Source: Candidatus Proximibacter danicus (GTDB taxonomy: Bacteria > Pseudomonadota > Gammaproteobacteria > Burkholderiales > Rhodocyclaceae). Taken from it: 64,000 bases of DNA. Both the position numbers and the translations under genes were made by a program. How positions within the stretch are numbered: the stretch's first letter is position 1; each line of letters opens with the position of its first letter. A model generated the notes under the pieces. The model ran no database searches. It was not told the origin of the DNA and saw only the letters and a list, made by a program, of their open reading frames with translations. Positions 41,971-49,711 of this stretch are shown here, in pieces. The stretch spans positions 124,001 through 188,000 of the forward strand of contig JADJUC010000002.1 of NCBI GenBank assembly GCA_016710885.1, written 5' to 3'.

Positions 41971-44040
41971 TTAGACCATCAGCGGCACGATCAGCAGTGC
42001 CACGAGGTTGATGATCTTGATCAGCGGGTTCACCGCCGGGCCGGCCGTATCCTTGTACGGGTCGCCAACGGTATCGCCGGTCACGGCTGCCTTGTGGGCA
42101 TCCGAACCCTTGCCGCCGAAGTGGCCGTCTTCGATGTACTTCTTGGCGTTATCCCAGGCACCACCACCGGTGGTCATGGAGATCGCGACGAAGAGGCCTG
42201 TGACGATGGTACCGACCAGCAGACCGCCCAGTGCAACCGGGCCGAGTACCAGACCGACCACGATCGGCACGGCAACCGGCAGGATCGACGGGATCATCAT
42301 TTCCTTGATCGCCGCCACGGTCAGCATGTCGACAGCGCGGGAATAATCCGGTTTGGCCGTACCTTCCATGATGCCCGGAATTTCCTTGAACTGGCGACGC
42401 ACTTCAACAACCACTGCGCCAGCCGAACGACCTACCGCTTCCATCGCCATGGCAGCGAAGAGGAAGGGGATCAGACCGCCGAGGAACAGGCCGATGATGA
42501 CCATGTGGTTCGACAGATCGAAGGTGAAGGGCAACCCCGTCGCCTTGTCCAGACCCAGCGCATGCGTGTAGTCGGCAAAGAGTACCAGCGCGGCCAGACC
42601 GGCGGAGCCGATGGCGTAGCCCTTGGTCACGGCCTTGGTCGTGTTGCCGACGGCATCCAGCGGATCGGTGACGTCGCGCACTTCCTTCGGCAGACCGGAC
42701 ATTTCGGCGATACCACCGGCGTTGTCAGTGATCGGGCCGTAGGCGTCGAGTGCCACCACGATACCGGCCATCGATAGCATGGAGGTCGCAGCGATGGCAA
42801 TGCCGAACAGGCCACCCAGCGCATAGGCTGCGTAGATCGCCGCACAAACCGAAATCACCGGCAGCGCACAGGCCTTCATCGAGATGCCGATACCGGCAAT
42901 GATGTTGGTCGCGTGACCGGTCTGGCAGGCAGCAGCCACGTGCTTCACCGGCGCGTATTCAGTACCGGTGTAGTACTCGGTGATCCACACCAGCGCGGCG
43001 GTCAGCACCAGCCCGACGACACAGCAACCGAACATGGTTGCTGTATTAATAACCGAACCGTCAGGAAGCGTGGCACCGGCACCAATCAGCCACGAGGTGA
43101 TCGGATAATAGGCTGCCAGTGCCAGCACGCCGGCAACAGCCAGTCCGCGATAAAGTGCGGCCATGATCTTGCCGCCATCGGTTGCTTTCACAAACACGCA
43201 GCCAACGATCGAAGCGATGATCGACACACCACCCAGTGCCAACGGGTAAAGCAACAGGTTCTCACCCAGACCCGGCGAGGTCTTGATGATCAGCGCTGCC
43301 AGCACCATGGTTGCCACCACGGTCACGGCGTAGGTTTCGAACAGGTCGGCGGCCATACCGGCGCAGTCACCGACGTTGTCACCGACGTTGTCGGCGATAA
43401 CGGCCGGGTTGCGTGGGTCATCTTCCGGAATACCGGCTTCGACCTTGCCCACGAGGTCGGCGCCGACGTCGGCGCCCTTGGTGAAGATGCCGCCGCCAAG
43501 ACGGGCGAAGATGGAAATCAGCGAGGACCCGAAGGCCAAGCCAACCAACGGTTCGATCATGTGGTGCAGATCGACGTTGGGACCCGACATCATTTTCAGG
43601 ATCAGGTAGTAGCCGGCAACACCCAGCAGGCCGAGACCGACAACCAGCATGCCGGTGATGGCGCCGCCCTTGAAGGCGACATCCAGTGCCGGCGCGATAC
43701 CGCCGCGCGCTGCTTCAGCCGTACGCACGTTGGCGCGGACAGAAACGTTCATCCCGATAAAGCCGGCTGCGCCCGAGAGCACGGCACCGATCAGGAAACC
43801 AATCGCTGTCGGCCAGCCCAGTTTCGGCACGAACCCGATAACCAGGAACATCACGGCACCAACGATGGCGATAGTCTTGTATTGCCGGGCGAGGTAGGCA
43901 GATGCGCCTTCCTGGATCGCCTTGGCGATTTCCTGCATACGGGCGTTACCCGCAGGCAGACTCAGAATCTGGGTACTGGCGACCCAGCCGTAAACAACTG
44001 CCAATACAGCACAGCCTAGTGCAAGCATCAATACTGACAT
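41971..44040 (-). CDS. hppA: HppA, proton-pumping membrane pyrophosphatase (K+-independent type)
   Basis: Integral membrane enzyme of 689 residues that couples PPi hydrolysis to proton export. Substrate-site motifs are present: GGGIFTKGADVGADLVGKVEAGIPEDDPRNPAVIADNVGDNVGDCAGM. The sequence GNTTKAVTKG has Lys where potassium-dependent enzymes have Ala, which marks the K+-independent subfamily. Many hydrophobic helices run through the chain. The ATG at 44040 follows GGAGGG; the TTG at 44046 is too near that site. A nine-codon leader frame ends in the ribosome site (44054-44083). The neighbouring PPi-type phosphofructokinase supports PPi-linked energetics. Confidence 0.96.
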   Translation of the reverse strand: MSVLMLALGCAVLAVVYGWVASTQILSLPAGNARMQEIAKAIQEGASAYLARQYKTIAIVGAVMFLVIGFVPKLGWPTAIGFLIGAVLSGAAGFIGMNVSVRANVRTAEAARGGIAPALDVAFKGGAITGMLVVGLGLLGVAGYYLILKMMSGPNVDLHHMIEPLVGLAFGSSLISIFARLGGGIFTKGADVGADLVGKVEAGIPEDDPRNPAVIADNVGDNVGDCAGMAADLFETYAVTVVATMVLAALIIKTSPGLGENLLLYPLALGGVSIIASIVGCVFVKATDGGKIMAALYRGLAVAGVLALAAYYPITSWLIGAGATLPDGSVINTATMFGCCVVGLVLTAALVWITEYYTGTEYAPVKHVAAACQTGHATNIIAGIGISMKACALPVISVCAAIYAAYALGGLFGIAIAATSMLSMAGIVVALDAYGPITDNAGGIAEMSGLPKEVRDVTDPLDAVGNTTKAVTKGYAIGSAGLAALVLFADYTHALGLDKATGLPFTFDLSNHMVIIGLFLGGLIPFLFAAMAMEAVGRSAGAVVVEVRRQFKEIPGIMEGTAKPDYSRAVDMLTVAAIKEMMIPSILPVAVPIVVGLVLGPVALGGLLVGTIVTGLFVAISMTTGGGAWDNAKKYIEDGHFGGKGSDAHKAAVTGDTVGDPYKDTAGPAVNPLIKIINLVALLIVPLMV

Positions 44041-44053
44041 GAACAACTCCCTC

Positions 44054-44083
44054 CTAAAGATTGCTCAGTCCCTCGGGAGCCAT
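44054..44083 (-). CDS. Possible nine-residue leader peptide upstream of hppA
   Basis: ATG GCT CCC GAG GGA CTG AGC AAT CTT TAG reads MAPEGLSNL. GAAGGAG lies six bases before its ATG, and its TAG stop forms part of the AGGAGGG that serves hppA. This suggests coupled translation of leader and pump. It could be chance; no protein evidence exists. Confidence 0.4.
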   Translation of the reverse strand: MAPEGLSNL

Positions 44084-44173
44084 TGCTGTCTCCTTCGGGC
44101 ACGATTTGCTACAAAGTAATACAACCTGCTGCTCGGCGGCGGCAACGACCGGCGCCGACTGTGCCATGACTCG

Positions 44174-45445
44174 CTAGATGCAGAACGCTTCGAGCTGTCG
44201 GGGCACCCCCCTGTTCTTCAAGCGCACATAGTCTGGCAACCCGTCACGATAGGGAGGCGCATCCTCCCCCGCGATCAAAGGCGCAAGATAGGCGCGACAT
44301 TTATCCGTTATCTGAAAACCGTCCGCGCTGATGAATTCGCGCGGCATCTTGCGCTCCACGTTGGCTACGTCGACCAATTCGGCAACACCGATTTCCCAAC
44401 GATAAGGAGCGTCCGCTAGACGCACAATCCCCGGCATGACCGCGTTGCGGCCGGCAACGGCCAGTTCCACGGCCGCCTTGCCCAGCGCGTAAGCTTGCTC
44501 GACGTCAGTCTTTGAAGCCAGATGACGTGCCGAGCGCTGCAGATAATCCGGCAGCGCCCAATGATACTTCAGCCCAAGCCGATCCTTGATGAGCTGCGCG
44601 ACAACCTGCCCAACCCCCCCCAATTGTGCATGCCCGAAGGCGTCCTTCGTATCCATGTCTGAGAGTAACTGACCGCTGGCATCATGTAGCCCTTCGGAAA
44701 CGGCAATGGTGCAGTAGCCATGATCTCTCACGCAGGTTTCGACGCGGGCAAGGAAGGCCGCCTCGTCAAAGGGAATCTCGGGGAAAAGCAAAAGATGTGG
44801 CGGCTGGTCGGCAGACTCGCCGGCCAGGCCGCAGGCTGCGGTGATCCAGCCGGCGTGGCGCCCCATGACTTCCATGACAAAAATCTTGGTCGACGTCGCC
44901 GCCATTGAGGCGACATCGAAACCGGCTTCGCGCATCGAGGTAGCGACATACTTGGCCACCGAGCCAAAACCCGGGCAGGCATCGGTGTGCGGCAGGTCGT
45001 TATCGACCGTTTTCGGGATGCCGACGCAGATCAGCGGATAACCAAGCTTCGCCGACAGTTGCGACACCTTCCATGCGGTATCCATGGAATCGTTGCCGCC
45101 GTTGTAGAAGAAATAGCCGATATCATGCGCACGAAACACCTCGATCAGGCGCTCGTATTGCGCGAGGTTCTCATCGATGCCCTTCAGCTTGTAGCGGCAC
45201 GAACCAAAGGCGCCGCCCGGCGTATGGCGCAGGCGTGCGATATCGGCGTCGGATTCAAGACTGGTGTCGATCAGGTCTTCGGCTAGCGCACCGAGAATGC
45301 CGTTGCGGCCGGCGAAGAGCTTGCCGATTGTTTCTGGATACTGGCGTGCGGTCTCAATGACTGCACACGCAGTTGTGTTGATCACTGCAGTGACGCCGCC
45401 CGACTGAGCGTAAAAAGCATTTGTCGGGCGGTTGGCAGCGTTCAT
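44174..45445 (-). CDS. pfp: 6-phosphofructokinase, pyrophosphate-dependent type
   Basis: Phosphorylates fructose 6-phosphate, reversibly, with PPi instead of ATP. The 423-residue protein has GGNDS at residues 116-120, where the Asp replaces the Gly of ATP enzymes (GGDGS), and PKTVDND at 144-150, the form seen in PPi enzymes; MGRHAGW follows. The GGNDS spelling rather than GGDDS is shared by a recognised subgroup. The start ATG comes six bases after the adk-side boundary (adk stop at 45452 lies just upstream). It lies downstream of adk and upstream of hppA, so PPi and adenylate genes are grouped. Confidence 0.9.
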   Translation of the reverse strand: MNAANRPTNAFYAQSGGVTAVINTTACAVIETARQYPETIGKLFAGRNGILGALAEDLIDTSLESDADIARLRHTPGGAFGSCRYKLKGIDENLAQYERLIEVFRAHDIGYFFYNGGNDSMDTAWKVSQLSAKLGYPLICVGIPKTVDNDLPHTDACPGFGSVAKYVATSMREAGFDVASMAATSTKIFVMEVMGRHAGWITAACGLAGESADQPPHLLLFPEIPFDEAAFLARVETCVRDHGYCTIAVSEGLHDASGQLLSDMDTKDAFGHAQLGGVGQVVAQLIKDRLGLKYHWALPDYLQRSARHLASKTDVEQAYALGKAAVELAVAGRNAVMPGIVRLADAPYRWEIGVAELVDVANVERKMPREFISADGFQITDKCRAYLAPLIAGEDAPPYRDGLPDYVRLKNRGVPRQLEAFCI

Positions 45446-45451
45446 GGTGAA

Positions 45452-46105
45452 TTACTTGAGCGCTGCGAAAGCGGCCTGCTTGATGTCATCGACACTGCCA
45501 ACGCCAGCAATCTTGCAGCATTTCGGCGCCTTGGCATCACCCGTGGCAGCCCACTTGCCGTAATACTCGACCAGTGGCTTGGTCTGCGAGTGATAAATCT
45601 CGAGGCGTTTCTTGACGGTCTCTTCCTTGTCATCGTCGCGCTGAATCAGATCCTCGCCCGTCGCGTCATCCTTGCCAGCCACTTTCGGCGGGTTGTACTT
45701 GACGTGATAGGTGCGGCCCGAAGCCACATGCACACGACGACCACTCATACGGTCGATGATGTCACCATCCGGCACATCGATTTCGAGGACGTAGTCGAGC
45801 GCAACGCCGGCAGCCTTCATGGCATCCGCTTGCGGAATGGTGCGCGGAAAACCGTCGAACAGGTAACCGGCCTTGCAGTCATCCTGGAGGAGGCGATCCT
45901 TGACCAGACCGATGATGATGTCGTCCGAAACCAGACCACCCGCATCCATGACCTTCTTGGCTTCAATGCCAAGCGGCGTACCGGCTTTGACCGCCGCCCG
46001 CAACATGTCGCCGGTGGAGATCTGCGGAATGCCGTATTTTTCACGGATGAATTGTGCTTGCGTACCTTTGCCGGCGCCGGGCGCGCCCAACAGGATAAGT
46101 TTCAT
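45452..46105 (-). CDS. adk: Adenylate kinase
   Basis: Interconverts ATP + AMP and 2 ADP. The 217-residue long-form enzyme has GAPGAGKGTQ (8-17), STGDMLR, the AMP-site LFDGFPRTIPQA and the LID domain (RMSGRRVHVASGRTYHVKYNPP). Cysteines of zinc-type LIDs are absent. GAGG precedes the ATG; the sequence ATGAAATGA at the start also makes a two-codon frame just before it, probably without meaning. It forms a unit with the PPi phosphofructokinase six bases downstream. Confidence 0.97.
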   Translation of the reverse strand: MKLILLGAPGAGKGTQAQFIREKYGIPQISTGDMLRAAVKAGTPLGIEAKKVMDAGGLVSDDIIIGLVKDRLLQDDCKAGYLFDGFPRTIPQADAMKAAGVALDYVLEIDVPDGDIIDRMSGRRVHVASGRTYHVKYNPPKVAGKDDATGEDLIQRDDDKEETVKKRLEIYHSQTKPLVEYYGKWAATGDAKAPKCCKIAGVGSVDDIKQAAFAALK

Positions 46106-46238
46106 TTCATGACCTCGGAGGATTGCAATTGAAGCGGTGTCCAGTGCTGTTCTGGAGATGTTTTTATTCGCACTTTTTTCGCGCGTTTAGTGAAGACAGA
46201 AATTACCCGCAAATTACCCTACGGTCAAACGTTTCGGC

Positions 46239-47003
46239 TTATTTGGCCGCGAAAATCCCCTGCATCCGGGTGGCATCTTCCGGGGTATCCACCCCCGGTG
46301 ACGGCATATGGTCGGCAACCGCCACGGTTATCCGGTAACCATGCCACAAGGCCCGCAACTGTTCGAGTGCCTCAAAGGCCTCGACGGGCGACGGCGCCAG
46401 CCGAGTGTAAGCCTTGAGAAACCCGGCTCGATAGGCGTAAAGGCCGATGTGTCGCAGTGCTGGCAGGCCTTCCGGAAGCACCTCGCCACCGCCTTCGCGG
46501 GCGAACTGGTCGCGGGCATAAGGGATCGGGGCGCGGGAAAAATAGAGCGCGTCGCCGTTCGCACGGCAGACGACCTTGACTACGTTCGGGTTGAAGAAGT
46601 CGGCCGCCTCGGCCACCGGGTGGGCCACCGTCGCAATATCGGCACCATGATCGGCCAGCTGGCGGGCTGTCTGCGCAATCAGCGCCGGGTCAATCAACGG
46701 CTCGTCGCCCTGTACATTGACCACGATTGTGTCGTCCGACCAGCCGCGCAGCGCAACGACCTCGGCCAGCCTGTCGGTGCCCGTCGGATGATCGGCGCGT
46801 GTCATCAATACATTCAGGCCGTGGCTACGGGCAATCGCCTCCACTTCGGCATGGTCGGTTGCCACCCAGATCTCGGCAGCCCCTGAAAGCATTGCACGCT
46901 CCGCCACGCGAACGACCATTGGCTTGCCGCCAAGATCGAGCAGAGGCTTGGCCGGCAGGCGCGTCGACGCGTAGCGGGCCGGAATTACGACCTTGAATTC
47001 CAA
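46239..47003 (-). CDS. kdsB: KdsB, CMP-KDO synthetase
   Basis: Activates KDO with CTP for lipopolysaccharide core synthesis. The 254-residue protein begins VVIPARYASTRLPAKPLLDLGGKPM and has VNVQGDEPLIDP and YFSRAPIPYAR, all diagnostic. It starts with TTG at 47003, immediately after the TAG stop of the Trm112-like gene, so translation is coupled. The run kdsB, Trm112-like gene, lpxK, exbD, exbB is a classic betaproteobacterial order. Confidence 0.95.
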   Translation of the reverse strand: MEFKVVIPARYASTRLPAKPLLDLGGKPMVVRVAERAMLSGAAEIWVATDHAEVEAIARSHGLNVLMTRADHPTGTDRLAEVVALRGWSDDTIVVNVQGDEPLIDPALIAQTARQLADHGADIATVAHPVAEAADFFNPNVVKVVCRANGDALYFSRAPIPYARDQFAREGGGEVLPEGLPALRHIGLYAYRAGFLKAYTRLAPSPVEAFEALEQLRALWHGYRITVAVADHMPSPGVDTPEDATRMQGIFAAK

Positions 47004-47189
47004 CTACGCGTCCTGCGCTTCTTCGGCACCGATCGGACGCGCCTCGTCGGCGAGCATCACGGGAATATCATCGCGAATCGGATAGGCCAGCTTGCAGGGC
47101 TTGCAAACAAGTTCCGATGCGCTCTTCACGTATTCGAGGTTGGCCTTGCAGACCGGGCAGACCAGAATATCAAGCAGCCTTGCGTCCAT
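47004..47189 (-). CDS. Trm112 family zinc-ribbon protein
   Basis: Small protein of 61 residues (YcaR-like). LLDILVCPVCKANLEY and the CKPCKLAYPIRDDIPVML end show the conserved Cys pairs and the DDIPVML string of the family. The bacterial role is unclear; Trm112 partners methyltransferases in eukaryotes. ATG 47189 overlaps the 3' end of lpxK by 20 bp. Confidence 0.93.
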   Translation of the reverse strand: MDARLLDILVCPVCKANLEYVKSASELVCKPCKLAYPIRDDIPVMLADEARPIGAEEAQDA

Positions 47190-48195
47190 TGAGTTTCTCC
47201 AGAATTCTTTCAATCAGGCCAGATTGGCCAAGGTCGATTTCGGCGCTTACCGGCAGCGCCCACGCCTCGCCATCGAACAGGCCGGCGCATTTTACCGCAT
47301 CCTTCTCCGTCAGCAGGACAACGCCGCCCTGGGCGGGCGCAAAATCGGCCGTCGAAAAAAAATGGTGATCGGGGAAGGGATGCGGCTCGAAACGAAGGCC
47401 CAATGTTTCCAGATGACGGAAGAAACGACCGGGGTCACCGATACCGGCATAGGCATGCAGCACACGCCCCGAAAGATCGCTGGCCGAGCAGCTTCGCCGA
47501 GCATCGTTCAGCGCCACGAAGCGTGCGCCATCAAGACGCATCTGATGACACGGCACCCCCACCGGAATATCCGGCAAGGCGGCAACGCCGTTCAGCACAA
47601 CTGCATCAACCCGCCGCAAACGATCCATAGGTTCGCGCAACGGCCCCGCCGGCAACAGGCGGCCATTGCCGGTGCCGCGTGCATCGAAGATCGCCAGTTC
47701 GACATCCCGTGCCAGTCGGTAATGCTGCAGTCCGTCGTCGGCAATGATCACATTACAGTCGGGATGCGCGTCCAGAAGAGCCCGGGCAGCGGCCACCCGG
47801 TCACGACAGACAGCAACGGGAACACCGCTGCGGCGCGCCAACAACAGCGGCTCATCGCCGCATTCACCGGCCGCGGCTGCGGGATCAACGAGCTGCGGCA
47901 CGGTGACTTCGGCACCATAGCCACGGCTGACAATGCCGGGCCGCCACCCGCGGATGCGCAGTGCCTCCACCAGCCACAGCGTCAGCGGCGTCTTGCCGGC
48001 ACCGCCGGCAATCAGGTTACCGACCACCACTACCGGCACGGGCAGCCGCTCGCTGCGGACCAGGCCGGCGCGATAGGCGGCCCGGCGCAACCCGGAAAGG
48101 GCGCCGAACAACCAGGAGACGGGAACAAGAGGGAGAAGCGGGAGGGCGAGCCCCCGGCGATACCAAAGCCGGGGCAGAGTCTCGGAAAGTGCCAT
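47170..48195 (-). CDS. lpxK: LpxK, tetraacyldisaccharide 4'-kinase
   Basis: Inner-membrane enzyme of 341 residues adding the 4'-phosphate to lipid A precursor. It has the Walker-like VVVGNLIAGGAGKTPLTLWL, the RGYGAEV segment, IIADDGLQHYRLARDVEL and a C-terminal FPDHHFFS, all family marks. The start at 48195 (MALSETLPRLWYRRG) matches usual N-termini. It is between exbD and the Trm112-like gene. Confidence 0.96.
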   Translation of the reverse strand: MALSETLPRLWYRRGLALPLLPLVPVSWLFGALSGLRRAAYRAGLVRSERLPVPVVVVGNLIAGGAGKTPLTLWLVEALRIRGWRPGIVSRGYGAEVTVPQLVDPAAAAGECGDEPLLLARRSGVPVAVCRDRVAAARALLDAHPDCNVIIADDGLQHYRLARDVELAIFDARGTGNGRLLPAGPLREPMDRLRRVDAVVLNGVAALPDIPVGVPCHQMRLDGARFVALNDARRSCSASDLSGRVLHAYAGIGDPGRFFRHLETLGLRFEPHPFPDHHFFSTADFAPAQGGVVLLTEKDAVKCAGLFDGEAWALPVSAEIDLGQSGLIERILEKLNGRKAA

Positions 48196-48202
48196 CACGC
48201 CA

Positions 48203-48619
48203 TCAGCGCGGCGTTTGCGTAGCGAAGGAGATGTGCGGGTAACCGGCGGCCTGTGCGGCCTGCATGACATCGATCACGCTCTGGTGTGCGGCCTTGGCAT
48301 CAGCGTTGATGACGATGACCGGTTCCTTCTGGGTGCCGGCAGCACGCCGCAGGGCCTCGCCAATGGCCGCAACATCAGGTGTTGTCAGCGGCACCTTGTT
48401 CACCAGAATCTGGCCAGTGGCGGTCACCGCCACGTTGACCTCGTTTGGCTGCTCCGGCTGCTTCGCCGCATCGGCGGTCGGCAGGTTGATTTCCAGCCCG
48501 GAAAACTTCGCGTAGGTGGTGGTCAGCATCAGGAAGATGATGATCACCAGCAGCACGTCGATCATCGGGATCAGGTTGATCTCCGGCACCTCACGGGTGC
48601 GGCCACGGCGGAAATCCAT
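48203..48619 (-). CDS. exbD: ExbD/TolR family biopolymer transporter
   Basis: Membrane protein of 138 residues with one N-terminal helix (INLIPMIDVLLVIIIFLMLTTTY) carrying the essential Asp in MIDVLLV, then a periplasmic domain ending VMQAAQAAGYPHISFATQ. With ExbB it harvests proton motive force for a TonB-type protein. In this betaproteobacterial gene order it is often called the ExbD linked to lpxK and may serve envelope transport instead. ATG 48619 has GAGGG upstream. Confidence 0.9.
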   Translation of the reverse strand: MDFRRGRTREVPEINLIPMIDVLLVIIIFLMLTTTYAKFSGLEINLPTADAAKQPEQPNEVNVAVTATGQILVNKVPLTTPDVAAIGEALRRAAGTQKEPVIVINADAKAAHQSVIDVMQAAQAAGYPHISFATQTPR

Positions 48620-48635
48620 ATCAGGCCCTCCGCAG

Positions 48636-48698
48636 GGCAGCCCCAAGGGAGGCATGCGCCCCCTTGGGGGGCAGCGAACGAAGTGAGCGTGGGGGTCG
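48636..48698. repeat. Dispersed GC-rich intergenic repeat between exbB and exbD
   Basis: The palindrome GCCCCAAGGG...CCCTTGGGG is followed by GCAGCGAACGAAGTGAGCGT. I recognise this CCTTGGGG/GAACGAAGTGAGCGT type as a repeat scattered in betaproteobacterial genomes. It separates exbB from exbD by 81 bp and may form an mRNA hairpin setting their ratio. Confidence 0.6.
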
Positions 48699-48700
48699 TT

Positions 48701-49306
48701 TCATTTCCTGGCGCCCTGAATCACTTCAACGAGGCGGATCGCCTGCATTTCCATGTCAATCACCAGGCTATCGACGAGCGCCCGGAAATGCCGCCAGAAG
48801 ATCATTGCCGGGATGGCGATAACCAGACCAAAACCGGTGTTGTACAGGGCAATCGAAATACCGTGCGCCAGTTGCTGCGGGTTTGCGCCGGAAGGCGACT
48901 GCGAACCGAAAATCTCGATCATGCCAACGATAGTCCCGAACAGCCCCATCAGCGGCGCAATGGAAGCGATCGTGCCGAGGGTCGTCAGATAACGTTCAAG
49001 GTCGTGGCTGACACCACGCCCGGCCTCCTCGATCGCTTCCTTCATGATTTCGCGCGAACTCTTGGCATTACGCAGACCTGCAGCCAGTACACGGCCAAGC
49101 GGCGACTGTTTTTCCAGTTCTGCAGCCTGCGCCTCGCTGTAACCTTTCTGTTGGTACTCGCCAAGCACGCGCTGCAGCAATCCCGGCGGGACTACCTTCA
49201 CGCGGCGCAGCGCCACCAGACGCTCGATGATGAGGGCAACAGCAATGATCGAAGCCAGAAGCAACGGCCAGATGGGCCAACCAGCAGCCTGAATGATGGC
49301 GAACAC
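48701..49306 (-). CDS. exbB: ExbB/TolQ/MotA family proton channel
   Basis: Membrane protein of 201 residues: a first helix (AAGWPIWPLLLASIIAVALIIE), a long cytoplasmic part and two later helices (LTTLGTIASIAPLMGLFGTIVGMIEIF, LYNTGFGLVIAIPAMIFW), the standard ExbB pattern. Initiation is at GTG 49306 with GGGGAG upstream; a longer frame reaching 49372 has no support. It heads the exbB-exbD-lpxK-Trm112-kdsB operon. Confidence 0.9.
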   Translation of the reverse strand: MFAIIQAAGWPIWPLLLASIIAVALIIERLVALRRVKVVPPGLLQRVLGEYQQKGYSEAQAAELEKQSPLGRVLAAGLRNAKSSREIMKEAIEEAGRGVSHDLERYLTTLGTIASIAPLMGLFGTIVGMIEIFGSQSPSGANPQQLAHGISIALYNTGFGLVIAIPAMIFWRHFRALVDSLVIDMEMQAIRLVEVIQGARK

Positions 49307-49711
49307 GCGAACTCCCCGATAAATTTCAGCGGGGAACTTTAGCCTGTAGAGGGCTGATCGGGCAAGCCCCAAGAATTTTCGAACCGGCTTTCTAGCGACT
49401 GAAAACCGGCGCGCCTACCCACCGCGACTTACCCAACACTTACGCCAAACTTACGCCGCCTATTACCAAAGTAATGGGTATCGGGCTTATCCACAAAATC
49501 TGTGGATAACTATGTGAATTGATTGTCACGAAAATGTCTAAATCGCCTTTCCATCAGGGTTTTTCTTACTTTGCACAGAAAAGAGGCTGATCTTTTTGTC
49601 TTTATTTATCAATAACTTAAATAGCTGCCTCGAAAAAACGGGGGTTACAGGGGACAAGTAGGCCACAAAGCCCCGCAGGGTGTGCATATCGGCATCGGTT
49701 AGAATGAAGCC
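49307..49711. other. 405-bp AT-richer intergenic region upstream of xseA and exbB
   Basis: No gene is visible. It holds repeats of the form ACTTACGCC, a paired DnaA-box motif (49487-49509) and an AT-rich stretch around 49590-49625. A TAGAAT before xseA (about 49699-49704) is a weak minus-10 candidate. Promoters for both divergent operons must lie here. Confidence 0.5.
49487..49509. promoter_or_regulatory. Inverted pair of perfect DnaA boxes
   Basis: TTATCCACA at 49487-49495 and its reverse complement TGTGGATAA at 49501-49509, five bases apart, both match the DnaA consensus exactly. They may bind DnaA for regulation or titration. Two boxes alone do not make an origin. Confidence 0.55.

Noticed and set aside
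46100..46110. Two-codon frame (ATG AAA TGA) before adk
   Set aside because: Overlapping ATGAAATGA is easily formed by chance and has no separate ribosome site.
49487..49625. Chromosomal replication origin
   Set aside because: Only two DnaA boxes, and no dnaA, dnaN or gyrB genes beside it.
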